Shown here piece by piece: positions 1 to 8,289 of a stretch of DNA of 64,000 bases. How positions within the stretch are numbered: position 1 is the first letter of the stretch; each line of letters begins with the position of its first letter. The notes beneath the pieces are model-generated. The model was not told where the DNA came from, did not search any database, and worked only from the letters and a program-made list of their open reading frames with translations. Both the position numbers and the translations under genes were made by a program. Source of the DNA: Actinoallomurus iriomotensis. GTDB taxonomy: Bacteria > Actinomycetota > Actinomycetes > Streptosporangiales > Streptosporangiaceae. Location of the stretch: positions 248,001-312,000 of the forward strand of contig NZ_BSTJ01000014.1 in the NCBI RefSeq assembly GCF_030269445.1, given 5' to 3'.

Positions 1-419
1 GACTGCCGGATGAGACGGCGCGGGCGTTCACGGACGGCTGGTTCCGTACGGGCGACGCCGCACGCCTGGACGCCGACGGCTACGCCTACATCGTCGACCG
101 CATCAAGGACGTGATCATCTCCGGCGGCGAGAACGTGTATCCCGCCGAGGTGGAGAACGCCCTGCTCGCCGACCCGGACGTGGTGGAGTGCGCGGTCATC
201 GGCGTGCCGGACGAACGCTGGGGCGAGACGGGCCGCGCCATCGTCGTCCCCCGCGAGGGCTCGAACCTGACCGCCGAACGCCTGCTCGGCTCACTCGCGG
301 AACGGCTCGCCCGGTACAAACTCCCGACCTCGGTCGTCTTCACCGACGAGATCCCCCGCAACGGCACCGGCAAGATCCTCAAAGCGCGGTTGCGCGCTAT
401 GCACGGCGGTGCTCAATAA
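1..419 (+). CDS. AMP-dependent acyl-CoA synthetase/ligase, C-terminal part (5' end outside window)
   Basis: Reading from base 3, the visible 138 residues are the end of an ANL-superfamily acyl-CoA ligase, which activates a carboxylic acid as acyl-AMP and transfers it to CoA. The sequence shows the A8 hinge region (GWFRTGDAARLD...YIVDRIKDVIISGGENVYPAEVE) and the A10 catalytic-lysine motif (RNGTGKILKARLR) near the C-terminus. Family members are about 500 residues long, so roughly three quarters of the gene lies to the left. The substrate cannot be told from this end. The gene stops with TAA at 417-419. Confidence 0.93.
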   Translation, partial: LPDETARAFTDGWFRTGDAARLDADGYAYIVDRIKDVIISGGENVYPAEVENALLADPDVVECAVIGVPDERWGETGRAIVVPREGSNLTAERLLGSLAERLARYKLPTSVVFTDEIPRNGTGKILKARLRAMHGGAQ

Positions 420-792
420 CGGTCTTCCGAGTATTTGGGGCACTGAAAAGTCCATCCTCGGTCAACCGGGCCGCGCCCTCTTGGTAGTGACAGACGCCGT
501 TTGATTTGGCCGACTCTGGTCGGCCAGGCGCTCCCAACCGTCCAAGGTATGGCAGCCGCGAAGAAGCGGGCCGACGAAGAACGTCCGGCCGACGCGTCGA
601 TCGGCGAGCAAGACGATAAGCCCAATCCAGGCCACGACCCTTAGGCGCTTCGCATCAGCGTTGTCGCCTGGTCGTCTGCACCGACGAAATCCCCCGCAAC
701 CCGACCGGCAAGATCCTCAAGGCGAGGTTGCGCGCGTTGCACTGCGGCCCACTGGCGTCGCGCCAGCCTTCATGGTCGATCGCCGCTCGTCG
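420..792. other. 373-bp intergenic stretch with gene scraps
   Basis: No convincing full gene. It contains a duplicated scrap of an acyl-CoA ligase 3' end (671-742). It also has a short charged reading frame of 31 codons at 549-644 on the + strand, beginning MAAAKKRADEERPAD, which has no clear ribosome-binding site and which I do not recognise. The stretch looks like a recombination scar between the ligase gene and the toxin-antitoxin pair that follows. Confidence 0.4.
671..742 (+). pseudogene. Remnant of an acyl-CoA ligase 3' end
   Basis: Twenty-four codons reading VVCTDEIPRNPTGKILKARL and onward repeat the end of the ligase gene at 333-404. By my count 63 of 72 bases agree. The similarity begins abruptly at about 670 and there is no upstream ligase sequence, so this is a broken copy of the A10 region and not a gene. 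The differences are mostly synonymous or conservative, which suggests a diverged paralogue whose body was deleted rather than a very recent tandem duplication. Confidence 0.7.
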
Positions 793-1380
793 TCAGTCAG
801 CGCATAGAGCCTGTCGTATGAGGTAGACCGCGTAGGTCATCTCGTAGCGTTCGACGAGCGCGTCCAGCACGTCATCTGCGGTGACTCGCGGCCCGACCCG
901 CCCAGAGCGCTCGGCGATGGCCACGACCGCATCGAATGCTCGAACAGGTTCCAGTTCGACCGTGCTCGCGGCGAAATCGGCCGGCAAGATCACGCCGATT
1001 CCGTCCGGAACCTTGCTGCGTGGAAAATCCTTGACGTTGTGTGTGACGATCGCTCCAGCGCCGGCGACGACTGCTGCGGCGAGCACGTGTTCGTCGTCCA
1101 CGTCGGGAAGGCCGTATGTTCCTTCCAGGCTCTCCCAGCCGTGCACCTCGGCGTCATTGAAAGCCGAACGCATTCGATCAATCAGGAACCGGGCACGTAC
1201 TGCAGCCTTGTCCTTCTGCTCGCCCCGCCGGACTAATTTTTTGGCTTCGTGATGCTCCAGTTCTTCAAGGATGGCCGCGCTCCAGACAGGCCGGTACATC
1301 CCCTCGACCGCTAAGGAAAGCAAGAAGTCACGCTGCAGACTGGGCCACAGAACACAGGTATCCAGAAGCGCGGAGAACAT
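793..1380 (-). CDS. PIN-domain ribonuclease toxin, VapC50-like
   Basis: 195 residues. A PIN-domain toxin that would cleave RNA when released from its antitoxin. The N-terminus MFSALLDTCVLWPSLQRDF is typical of the VapC50 group (Mycobacterium tuberculosis Rv3749c type), with the first acidic residue in LLDT. Further acidic residues are in the ILEELEHHE helix and in LPDVDDEHVLAAAV, followed by IVTHNVKDFP. The C-terminal extension after the PIN fold also fits VapC50. The gene lies 12 bases after the antitoxin gene on the same strand, so the two are co-transcribed. All expected acidic residues are present, so it is probably active. Confidence 0.87.
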   Translation of the reverse strand: MFSALLDTCVLWPSLQRDFLLSLAVEGMYRPVWSAAILEELEHHEAKKLVRRGEQKDKAAVRARFLIDRMRSAFNDAEVHGWESLEGTYGLPDVDDEHVLAAAVVAGAGAIVTHNVKDFPRSKVPDGIGVILPADFAASTVELEPVRAFDAVVAIAERSGRVGPRVTADDVLDALVERYEMTYAVYLIRQALCAD

Positions 1381-1392
1381 CTCCTAATTCTG

Positions 1393-1926
1393 TCAGGATG
1401 TGCGGCCTCTGCGGCGGCGTTTCGCGACGGCGTGCCGGACTTCGCGTAGCTGCTCCAGCACCGTGTCGAGGTCTTCTTCGTCGTCCATGTCGACAGCGGT
1501 GGCCTCTAGCGCGGCGTACTGAGCGGCACGTCGCTGCTCCCGATAGGTAAGCAGGTCGCGGAGAAGGACACGACGGTGACTTCCCGCCCGTTCGAAGGGG
1601 ATCTTGCCCTCGTCGAGCAGCTTGACCAACGTCGGACGGCTCACCCCCAAGAGGTCTGCGGCCTGCTGCGTCGTCAGCGTCTGAGTCAAGGGTGCGACGG
1701 TGACGGCCAGCCCCTCTCGCAGGGCCTCTACCACGTGGCGAAGAGCACGATAGATCTCAGCCGGGAGCTCTATGCGATCACCTGGGGCGGAACCCGCCAG
1801 GAAGTAGCGCGGCGCGGGTCGGCCTCGGCCGGCCTCTTCATGCGCCTTGAGGAAGTCATAGATCTGAGCGACTTGGCCGCGTGCATCCGGTAGGTAGGTC
1901 TCTTGCCGCATGGTCACTGCGTTCAT
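1393..1926 (-). CDS. Excisionase-type HTH antitoxin, VapB50-like
   Basis: 177 residues from the chosen ATG at 1926, which follows GAGGAGG at good spacing; an ATG five codons upstream lacks this site. Residues about 85-135 (LTTQQAADLLGVSRPTLVKLLDEGKIPFERAGSHRRV, split here by description) form a MerR/excisionase-type winged helix. The C-terminus (DMDDEEDLDTVLEQLREVRHAVAKRRRR) would be the toxin-binding part. Position just upstream of the PIN toxin makes this the antitoxin, which probably also represses its own promoter. It should not be read as a phage excisionase despite the HTH type. Confidence 0.85.
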   Translation of the reverse strand: MNAVTMRQETYLPDARGQVAQIYDFLKAHEEAGRGRPAPRYFLAGSAPGDRIELPAEIYRALRHVVEALREGLAVTVAPLTQTLTTQQAADLLGVSRPTLVKLLDEGKIPFERAGSHRRVLLRDLLTYREQRRAAQYAALEATAVDMDDEEDLDTVLEQLREVRHAVAKRRRRGRTS

Positions 1927-2220
1927 GGCGCCTCCTCGCAAGAACCGTACCTCGTTACGTTTCTTTCGTCTATCTTGCCCACAGCTGCTTTCGGTGACAC
2001 CTCCACGCCGATCCCAGTGAAGCGATCACGATCCAGCGCGCCGGACGAGACAGCATTTCAACGAGGCCACAGCAGCCCGGATCGCCACGGATCGTCCGGT
2101 CTTGGCGTAGCGTCTCGCCCCCGCGCCGCGTCTGCACCTGGGAGCCCCAACGGCTCGCACCAGGCTCCGGCCACCCAGAGCAGGTGGTTGCTCGGACGGC
2201 GGCCAGCCCTTCTCGTCAGG

Positions 2221-2313
2221 TCAGCCGGGACTAACCTTCTTGACCTCTACGCAGTTCGTGTTGGCGTCGCCACCGCTTCTGCTGCTCTTCTTCCAGCCGT
2301 CCGGTGTCTCCAT
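2221..2313 (-). CDS. Shortened DUF397 protein (30 residues)
   Basis: The frame begins METPDGWKKSSRSGGDANTN and continues CVEVKK, the conserved first half of DUF397 (W-x-KSSRSGG...NCVEV). It then stops at TGA (2223-2221) where relatives go on for about 30 more residues with a VRDSKD...F-x-P-x-W motif. The start codon overlaps the stop of the XRE gene (TGATG), the usual arrangement of DUF5753-XRE and DUF397 genes, whose products work as a pair. It may be a decayed or minimal partner. I see no clear continuation in another frame. Confidence 0.65.
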   Translation of the reverse strand: METPDGWKKSSRSGGDANTNCVEVKKVSPG

Positions 2314-3119
2314 CAGAGAGCCTCCAAGGCCCGTTGGACCAGTTCTCGGGACGATGGCTCGGGAAGCGCCAGCTGCCCTATTCGGTCGAACCGGATGCCG
2401 TATTCACGCACCTCGGTGACAGACGGCACGAGCCTTCCTCCTCCTGTCGCCTCAGTGTAGGCGATATCTCCCGAATCGCCAGATATGACCAAGAAGCTTC
2501 CGCTGAAACCTCCGTGGGCTCCCGCGGCGCGAGGGACGATCCGTAGCCCTATGTTCGGCTTTTCCATCTCCTCCAGCAGGCGGGAAAGCTGCTTACGCAT
2601 CAGCTCCGCGCCACCCACCGGCCAGTCGAGTACGTTCTCGGTGAGCAGGAGCCACAACATCGGCGGCGAGTCTCGCTTAAGGATCTCCTGACGCCGCATT
2701 CGCTCTTCGACCAGGCCGTTCACATCGGCGGCTCCAGTGGCCGTGAACAACTCGGCGGCATACTCGGGGAGCTGGAGCAGACCTGGGATCGCCAGAGCCT
2801 CATACGACTTGATCACCTTGGCCGCGACCTCATGTTCGAGGTACTGGCCGAACCACTTCGAGTTGGACTTCAGCTTGGCGTAGCGGAGCATCCTGCCGAA
2901 GTGGTGATTCAGATCCCACAGCTTGTCCAGGATCTTTGCGTCTTTGTCCTGAATCCGCCGTCGCCCGTTGAGGATGTTGTAGACGCTGGAAGGGTCCCGG
3001 TTCAGGATCCGCGCTAACTCGGCACCCGACAGACCAGACTTTTTGACGTGATGCCGCAGGTCATCAGTGATCCAGTCCCACATGCTCGTGTCGGGATTGA
3101 GCCTGGATTCCGAACTCAT
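2313..3119 (-). CDS. XRE-family regulator with DUF5753 domain
   Basis: 268 residues from the ATG at 3119, chosen because AGGAGG lies five bases upstream; an in-frame ATG seven codons earlier lacks one. Residues about 10-70 form a Cro/CI-type helix-turn-helix (GLSGAELARILNRDPSSVYNILNGRRR). The rest is the DUF5753 sensor-like domain, from about YEALAIPGLLQLPEYAAELF to the end, typical of Streptomyces-type regulators. It is translationally coupled to the short DUF397 gene and divergent from an anti-sigma-type ATPase gene, the usual actinomycete trio involved in development or stress responses. The target genes are unknown. Confidence 0.88.
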   Translation of the reverse strand: MSSESRLNPDTSMWDWITDDLRHHVKKSGLSGAELARILNRDPSSVYNILNGRRRIQDKDAKILDKLWDLNHHFGRMLRYAKLKSNSKWFGQYLEHEVAAKVIKSYEALAIPGLLQLPEYAAELFTATGAADVNGLVEERMRRQEILKRDSPPMLWLLLTENVLDWPVGGAELMRKQLSRLLEEMEKPNIGLRIVPRAAGAHGGFSGSFLVISGDSGDIAYTEATGGGRLVPSVTEVREYGIRFDRIGQLALPEPSSRELVQRALEAL

Positions 3120-3224
3120 CTGTCCTCCTAGCCCTTCCAATCATTCCAGGAAGGTATCGCCGACCGCCCGGACCACTCAGACTTCACCACGACTCGTAAT
3201 ACGACGAAGCGAGGTGAAGCCTTG

Positions 3225-3593
3225 ATGGCCATACTTCATCGGAATAAAGAGACTACCAATCTCGCGCGGATATGGACCAGGCATTTCCTGTCGACCCACC
3301 ACCGGGAAGATCTGGTCGAAATTGGAGAAATCTGCATTTCCGAGCTGGTCGGCAACGCCATCAGGCACACGGCGAGCCCGCTGGTCGCCGTGACCATGCA
3401 TCCGAATGACGGCAGCCCGCTGTTCGAGGTATGGGACGACTCACCGAAGCTCCCGGAATTCCCGAAGGTCGTTTCCTTCGACGATTTGGAGGCGGAGTCG
3501 GGCCGAGGACTGTGCCTCGTCAAGCATCTGTCCCGAGACTGCGGAACCGGCCCCGCCGCCGAGGACGGAAAGATCGTCTGGTTTCGCCTCTAG
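3225..3593 (+). CDS. ATP-binding protein of the anti-sigma (HATPase_c) type
   Basis: 122 residues from ATG 3225 (TTG at 3222 is an alternative), preceded by GAGGTGAAG. It is a stand-alone GHKL ATPase domain like RsbW/SpoIIAB. The N box is [10 protein letters not shown], the G1 box is VWDDSP, and the G2 box is [12 protein letters not shown]. In actinomycetes such small proteins pair with DUF397/XRE regulators as here, where the XRE operon is divergent about 100 bases away. It could bind an anti-anti-sigma factor or a sigma factor; the partner is not in view. Confidence 0.85.
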   Translation: MAILHRNKETTNLARIWTRHFLSTHHREDLVEIGEICISELVGNAIRHTASPLVAVTMHPNDGSPLFEVWDDSPKLPEFPKVVSFDDLEAESGRGLCLVKHLSRDCGTGPAAEDGKIVWFRL

Positions 3594-3639
3594 ACGTCAC
3601 GGAAAAAGAACCTCCCCTCCTGCTGGATTGGCCTCCCCC

Positions 3640-3981
3640 ATGTCTGCTGATTTCGATGATCTGCTCAAGCCGCGCGAGGCGGCGGCGCTGCTGGGCGTAC
3701 GGACCACCACGCTCGCCCGGTGGGCGCGGGACGGGCTGCTCAAACCCGCCGTTCACACCCCCGGCGGCCATCGCCGCTACCGGCGCGGTGAGGTGCTGGC
3801 CGTACGGACCGCCGGCACCGTGAAACGGCCGTTCGAGGAGGACGCGACCCGGCTCTACGAACAGGGCTGGCCGATCCGCCGGGTCGCGGCCGAGTTCGGC
3901 GTCAGCTACGGCATGATGCGCCGGATCCTGGCGAAACAGACGGTGCTACGGAACCGTGCCGGCCGAATGGAGGAGGCGTGA
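3640..3981 (+). CDS. BldC/MerR-like DNA-binding protein with a second C-terminal HTH
   Basis: 113 residues. The N-terminal half, [22 protein letters not shown]..., is a MerR/BldC-type winged helix with the wing motif [13 protein letters not shown]. The C-terminal half ([31 protein letters not shown]) is a second helix-turn-helix of the type found in helix-turn-helix domain proteins of actinomycetes. The start ATG is preceded by C-rich sequence without a clear Shine-Dalgarno site, so the start is less sure. It lies 46 bases after the ATPase gene and is probably a local regulator. Confidence 0.78.
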   Translation: MSADFDDLLKPREAAALLGVRTTTLARWARDGLLKPAVHTPGGHRRYRRGEVLAVRTAGTVKRPFEEDATRLYEQGWPIRRVAAEFGVSYGMMRRILAKQTVLRNRAGRMEEA

Positions 3982-3999
3982 TCGGGAAGCGCACCGTGC

Positions 4000-5061
4000 A
4001 TGGGTCATTTGTCGTCCCCCGTACTCTTGGTCCTCTTCCTGGTCAGTGCGGGCATCGTCTGGTACGCCGGAGTGCACCTGTCCGACACCACCGACGTGCT
4101 GTCGGAGCGGCTCGGGCTCGGCAGTGCGCTCGGCGGGCTGGTGCTGCTCGCCGTGGCCACCAACCTGCCCGAACTCGCCATCACGGTGAGTGCCGCCCTC
4201 GCCCATGACCTCGATGTGGCGGTCGGCAACATCCTCGGTGGCATCGCCGTGCAGACCGTCGTCCTCGTCGTGCTCGACGTCGCCGGCCGGAGCGAGCCGC
4301 TGGCGTACCGGGCCGCCGGCCTGCTGCTCGTGCTCGAAGGCGCGCTGGTCGTCGCGCTGCTCGCCGTCGTCGTCATGGGCACGCAACTCCCCGGCGACTT
4401 CGCCTACGCCCGGCTGGACCCGGCGGCCGTGCTCATCGCCGTTGTCTGGGTGGCCGGGCTCCTCCTGCTGAAACGGGCCGGCCGGGGGCTGCCCTGGCAC
4501 GAGGGCGGCGACGCGCCCGGTGCGCAGGCCGAGCCGCGCGGCCACTCCAAGGGAAAGAAGGACAAGCGGGCCACCGCGCAGGGCGTCGGCACCGGACGGG
4601 CGGCGCTCGTGTTCGGCGCCGCCGCGGTCGCGACGCTGGTCGCCGGAGTGGTGCTCGAACGCAGCGGCGAGGCGTTCTTCGGCCGGGTCGGCATGAGCGG
4701 CGTGGTGTTCGGCGCGACCGTACTGGCCGCCGCGACCTCGCTGCCGGAGATCAGCAGCGGCGTGACGTCGGTACGGCTCGGCGACGACCAGCTCGCGGTC
4801 AGCGACATCTTCGGCGGGAACGCCTTCCTGCCCGTGCTGTTCCTGGTCGCGTCGGTGCTGTCCGGCCATCCGGCGCTGCCGGCGGCGCACCGCTCCGACA
4901 TCTACCTGACCGCCCTCGGCGCGCTGCTCACGCTCGTCTACATGACCGGCCTGATCTTCCGGCCGCGGAACCGGCGGCTCCGCATGGGCCCGGACAGCCG
5001 GACGGTCCTGGTCCTGTACGCGCTGGGCGTCGCCGGCCTGATCGCCATCGGCGGCACCTGA
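4000..5061 (+). CDS. Sodium/calcium exchanger (CaCA) family membrane protein
   Basis: 353 residues, about ten hydrophobic segments. It contains the two inverted alpha-repeats of cation/Ca2+ exchangers: LAVATNLPELAITVSAA with VGNILGG at about residues 50-85, and LAAATSLPEISSGVTS with VSDIFGGN at about 240-272. Both keep the Pro-Glu pair that binds the ion. A charged cytoplasmic loop (GGDAPGAQAEPRGHSKGKKDKR) separates the halves. The likely role is exchange of Ca2+ or another divalent cation for Na+ or H+. The ATG follows the previous gene by 18 bases. Confidence 0.88.
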   Translation: MGHLSSPVLLVLFLVSAGIVWYAGVHLSDTTDVLSERLGLGSALGGLVLLAVATNLPELAITVSAALAHDLDVAVGNILGGIAVQTVVLVVLDVAGRSEPLAYRAAGLLLVLEGALVVALLAVVVMGTQLPGDFAYARLDPAAVLIAVVWVAGLLLLKRAGRGLPWHEGGDAPGAQAEPRGHSKGKKDKRATAQGVGTGRAALVFGAAAVATLVAGVVLERSGEAFFGRVGMSGVVFGATVLAAATSLPEISSGVTSVRLGDDQLAVSDIFGGNAFLPVLFLVASVLSGHPALPAAHRSDIYLTALGALLTLVYMTGLIFRPRNRRLRMGPDSRTVLVLYALGVAGLIAIGGT

Positions 5062-5109
5062 ACAACGTGACGAACGGCCCCCTCTTGCGCACGGCACGCA
5101 GGTGCGACA

Positions 5110-5128
5110 TAAGGTAAGGCTCGCCTAA
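5110..5128. promoter_or_regulatory. Iron box (IdeR/DmdR-type operator)
   Basis: TAAGGTAAGGCTCGCCTAA matches the actinobacterial iron-box consensus TTAGGTTAGGCTCACCTAA at 16 of 19 positions. It sits 33 bases before the GTG of a siderophore-binding lipoprotein gene, where an Fe2+-loaded IdeR/DmdR repressor would block transcription. This predicts that the four-gene importer downstream is induced by iron starvation. Confidence 0.85.
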
Positions 5129-5160
5129 TTCAAGGTGATTCTCAGCCAAAGGAGTCCCGA

Positions 5161-6201
5161 GTGTCTCTTCGGCGCCGCGGCACAGCCGCCGTCGCTCTCG
5201 CCGTCGCCGCCGTCCTCTCCCTCGGGGCGTGCGGCAGCGGATCCGCCGGGAACGGAGAGGAGGGCAGCGCCGGGAAGAAGGACAAGCAGTCGGTCGCGAA
5301 GGGTGGGAAGGACTTCGCGGACGCCGCGAGGAAGACGGCGGCGATGGGGACGGACGCCAAGCCGGGCCAGTGGCCGCGGACGATCACGCACGCGATGGGC
5401 CGTACGGTCATCAAGGCGCAGCCCAAGCGGGTGGTCGTGCTGGACGTCGGCGAGCTCGACAACGTCGTGTCGCTGGGGATCAAGCCGGTCGGGCTGGCCC
5501 CGACCGAGGGATCGCCGCAGCTGCCGTCGTACCTGAAGAACGACGCGGGAACGCCGAAGAACGTCGGCACGATCAACAACCTCAACCTCGAGGCGATCGC
5601 CGGGCTCAAGCCCGATCTGATCCTGGGCAGCCAGCTCCGCGCCGCGGACTCCTACGACGAGTTGTCGCAGATCGCCCCCACGGTCTTCTCCATCCGCCCC
5701 GGCTTCACGTGGAAGGAGAACTACCTCCTCAACGCCGCCGCGCTCGACCGTACGGCGCAGGCCAAGGCGAAGCTCGCGGAGTACGACGCGCAGGCCAAGG
5801 CCCTCGGGAAGAAGCTGGGCGCGAAGAAGCCGACCGTGTCGATGGTGCGTTTCATGCCGAACGGTGTCATCCGGCTGTACGCGAACGCCTCCTTCATCGG
5901 CACCATCCTCAAGGACGCCGGCATCCCACGGCCGAAGGACCAGGACATCAACGACCTGGCCGCCGAGATCAGCGCCGAGAACATCGACCAGGCCGACGCC
6001 GACTACATCTTCACCGGCGTGTACGGCGACCCGAAGGCCACCGACAAGAGCAAGGCCCAGGGCAACCCGCTGTGGAAGAACCTGAAGGCGGTCAAGGACG
6101 GCCACGCCTTCGACGTGCCGGACGAGACCTGGTACCTCGGGCTGGGCGTCACCGCGGCCGACGCGGTCCTGAACGACCTGCAGAAGTACCTGACGGCGTG
6201 A
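5161..6201 (+). CDS. Iron-siderophore ABC transporter substrate-binding lipoprotein (FecB/FhuD type)
   Basis: 346 residues, GTG start with AGGAG just upstream. The signal peptide ends in lipobox LGAC (Cys24), so the protein is anchored to the outer face of the membrane. A charged, flexible linker leads to a class III (FecB/BtuF) binding fold: RVVVLDVGELDNVVSLGIKPVG at about 95-115, AGLKPDLILGSQ, then the second lobe from about residue 210. It captures a ferric siderophore and delivers it to the FecCD permeases encoded next. It is the first gene behind the iron box, so should be Fe-repressed. The exact siderophore is unknown. Confidence 0.9.
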   Translation: MSLRRRGTAAVALAVAAVLSLGACGSGSAGNGEEGSAGKKDKQSVAKGGKDFADAARKTAAMGTDAKPGQWPRTITHAMGRTVIKAQPKRVVVLDVGELDNVVSLGIKPVGLAPTEGSPQLPSYLKNDAGTPKNVGTINNLNLEAIAGLKPDLILGSQLRAADSYDELSQIAPTVFSIRPGFTWKENYLLNAAALDRTAQAKAKLAEYDAQAKALGKKLGAKKPTVSMVRFMPNGVIRLYANASFIGTILKDAGIPRPKDQDINDLAAEISAENIDQADADYIFTGVYGDPKATDKSKAQGNPLWKNLKAVKDGHAFDVPDETWYLGLGVTAADAVLNDLQKYLTA

Positions 6202-6223
6202 CCGCCCGCTCCGGGAGGAGAAG

Positions 6224-7228
6224 GTGAGCGCGCCGACCCGCCGCCGTACCGGCTGGCTGCTCGCGGCCGCGCTGATGCTGCTCGTCGCCGTGCTGCTGAG
6301 CCTGGCGGTGGGCAGCCGGCAGATCGGCCCCGGCGAGGTGTTCCAGGCCCTGCTGCACGGCGGCACCAGCGACAACGCCCAGGTGGTGCGGTCGCTGCGG
6401 GTGCCCCGCACCGTCATCGGCATCGTGGTCGGCGTCGCGCTCGCGTTGGCCGGGACCCTGTTGCAGGGCGTGACGCGCAACCCGATCGCCGAACCGGGAG
6501 TCCTCGGAATCAGCCAGGGCGCGTCGGTCGGCGTGGTGTGCGCGATCGCCTTCTTCGGTGTGCACACGTTGGCGGGTTACGTGTGGTTCGCGTTCGCCGG
6601 CGCGGCGCTGGCGGCGGCCGGCGTGTACGCCGTCGCCAGCGGCGGGTACCGCGGCGCCTCGCCGGTCAGGCTCGCCCTGGCCGGCGCCGCGATGAACGCC
6701 TTCCTCGCCTCCGTGGTCTCCGGGATCGCCACCACCAACGCCCGGGCCCTGGACGAGTTCCGCTTCTGGCAGGTCGGCTCGATCAGCGGACGCGGCAGCG
6801 AGATCGTCGGTCAGGTATGGCCGTTCCTGCTGGCCGGCCTGCTGCTGGTCGCCGTGGTGTCCCGTGGGCTGGACGCCCTGGCCCTCGGCGACGACGCCGC
6901 CACGGGCCTGGGCCACAACGTCGCCGTGCTGCGCGCGCTCGGCGCGCTCGGCGCGACCGTCCTCACCGGCGTGGCGGTCGCCGCCGCCGGCCCGATCGCC
7001 TTCACCGGCCTGGCCGTACCGCACATCGCGCGGAGCCTGGTCGGCAGCGCGCACCGCTGGGTGCTGCCGCTGGCCGCGCTGCTCGGACCGGTGATGCTCC
7101 TCGTCTCCGACGTGATCGGCCGGATCGTCTTCCCACCCTCGGAGATACCGGTGGCCGTCATGACCGCGCTGCTCGGCGTGCCGTTCCTCATCGTCCTCGT
7201 ACGGCGCAAGTCGGTGGTGGCCGCATGA
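6224..7228 (+). CDS. FecCD-family siderophore ABC permease (first)
   Basis: 334 residues, GTG start after GGGAGGAGAAG. About ten membrane helices with FecCD hallmarks: RSLRVPRTVIGIVVG, LQGVTRNPIAEPGVLGISQGA, a central conserved LAGAAMNAF stretch and FTGLAVPHIARSLVG, the cytoplasmic loop that contacts the ATPase. It pairs with the next gene product to form the channel for ferric siderophore import. The gap from the binding-protein gene is bridged by a nine-codon GTG reading frame with overlapping GTGA at both ends (6198-6227). Confidence 0.9.
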   Translation: MSAPTRRRTGWLLAAALMLLVAVLLSLAVGSRQIGPGEVFQALLHGGTSDNAQVVRSLRVPRTVIGIVVGVALALAGTLLQGVTRNPIAEPGVLGISQGASVGVVCAIAFFGVHTLAGYVWFAFAGAALAAAGVYAVASGGYRGASPVRLALAGAAMNAFLASVVSGIATTNARALDEFRFWQVGSISGRGSEIVGQVWPFLLAGLLLVAVVSRGLDALALGDDAATGLGHNVAVLRALGALGATVLTGVAVAAAGPIAFTGLAVPHIARSLVGSAHRWVLPLAALLGPVMLLVSDVIGRIVFPPSEIPVAVMTALLGVPFLIVLVRRKSVVAA

Positions 7229-8289
7229 GTCGTGCGATGTCGGGACGCCCGCCCGGTCACGTCTTGTTGCGTCTTGGACGCGGCAGCTTCCTGGTGCATC
7301 GGCGGGCCCTCGTGGTCGTGGTGGCGCTCGCCGTGCTGCTGGTGGCGGTCGTGGTCGCCTCCCTGTGCGTCGGTGAGTCCTTCGTCTCGCCGGTGGAGGT
7401 CTGCCGGGTCCTGCTGGGCCGGCCCAGCCCCGACCGGCTCGTCGTCGGCACCCTGCGCCTGCCACGCCTCGTCGTGGGCCTGCTCGCCGGGGCCGCCTTC
7501 GGCGTGGCCGGCGCCCTGATCCAGACCGTCGCCCGCAATCCGCTGGCCAGCCCCGACGTCATCGGCGTGACGCACGGCGCGGGCGCGGCGACGGTCGCCG
7601 CGATGAGCTTCGGCGTCGTCTCGCACAACGCCCTGCCGTACCTCTCCGTCGGCGGTGGCCTCGCGGCGACGCTGCTGGTGTACGTCTTCGCGTGGCGGCG
7701 CGGGCTGCACGCCTCCCGCTTCGTGCTGGTCGGCATCGGCATCTCGGTCGCCCTGGGCTCCCTCACGCAGTTGTTCCTCACCAAGGGCGACTACCTCGTC
7801 GCACAGCAGGCCAAGGTATGGCTGACCGGCTCCCTCAACGGGCGCGGCTACGACCAGGCGGCGCCGCTCGCCCTCGTTCTGCTGCTAGCGCTCCCGGCGG
7901 CGCTGTGGGCGGGCCGCGCCCAGCGCAGCGTGACCTTCGACGATGACACGGCCACCGCTCTGGGCGTACGGCTGGACCAGGTGCGGCTCGGGCTGGCCGC
8001 GCTCGGGGTCGTCCTGGCGTCGGTGGCGACCGGCGCCGCCGGGCCGATCGACTTCGTCGCCCTGGTGGCGCCGCAGATCGCCCGCCGGCTCACCCGTACG
8101 ATCCAGATCCCCCTGCTGTCCTCCGCGCTGACCGGCGCCCTGGTCGTCGTCGTGGCGGACCTGCTGGCCCGCCGCCTGTTCGCCCCGATCGAGCTGCCGG
8201 TCGGCGTCCTCACCGCCGTCGTGGGCGCGCCGTACCTGATGTGGCTCATCGTCCGCACCCGCAGCCGTTCCGGAGGCACGACTTCATGA
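7225..8289 (+). CDS. FecCD-family siderophore ABC permease (second)
   Basis: 354 residues from the ATG at 7225, which overlaps the preceding stop (ATGA). The open frame extends further upstream but antisense logic and the overlap favour this start. Family motifs: GTLRLPRLVVGLLAG, IQTVARNPLASPDVIGVTHGA, WLTGSLNGRGY and FVALVAPQIARRLTR. It forms the heterodimeric channel with the first permease and is coupled to the ATPase gene by another ATGA. The N-terminus (about 25 residues before the first helix) is slightly longer than in the partner. Confidence 0.9.
   Translation: MSRAMSGRPPGHVLLRLGRGSFLVHRRALVVVVALAVLLVAVVVASLCVGESFVSPVEVCRVLLGRPSPDRLVVGTLRLPRLVVGLLAGAAFGVAGALIQTVARNPLASPDVIGVTHGAGAATVAAMSFGVVSHNALPYLSVGGGLAATLLVYVFAWRRGLHASRFVLVGIGISVALGSLTQLFLTKGDYLVAQQAKVWLTGSLNGRGYDQAAPLALVLLLALPAALWAGRAQRSVTFDDDTATALGVRLDQVRLGLAALGVVLASVATGAAGPIDFVALVAPQIARRLTRTIQIPLLSSALTGALVVVVADLLARRLFAPIELPVGVLTAVVGAPYLMWLIVRTRSRSGGTTS

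Noticed and set aside
1393-1926. Phage or ICE excisionase
   Set aside because: Excisionase-type HTH, but the adjacent PIN gene and the VapB50-like form show an antitoxin; no integrase is nearby.
3946-5097. Long minus-strand frame antisense to the cation exchanger
   Set aside because: Composition (His/Arg/Gly/Asp repeats) is that of a GC-rich shadow; the + strand frame has clear alpha-repeats.
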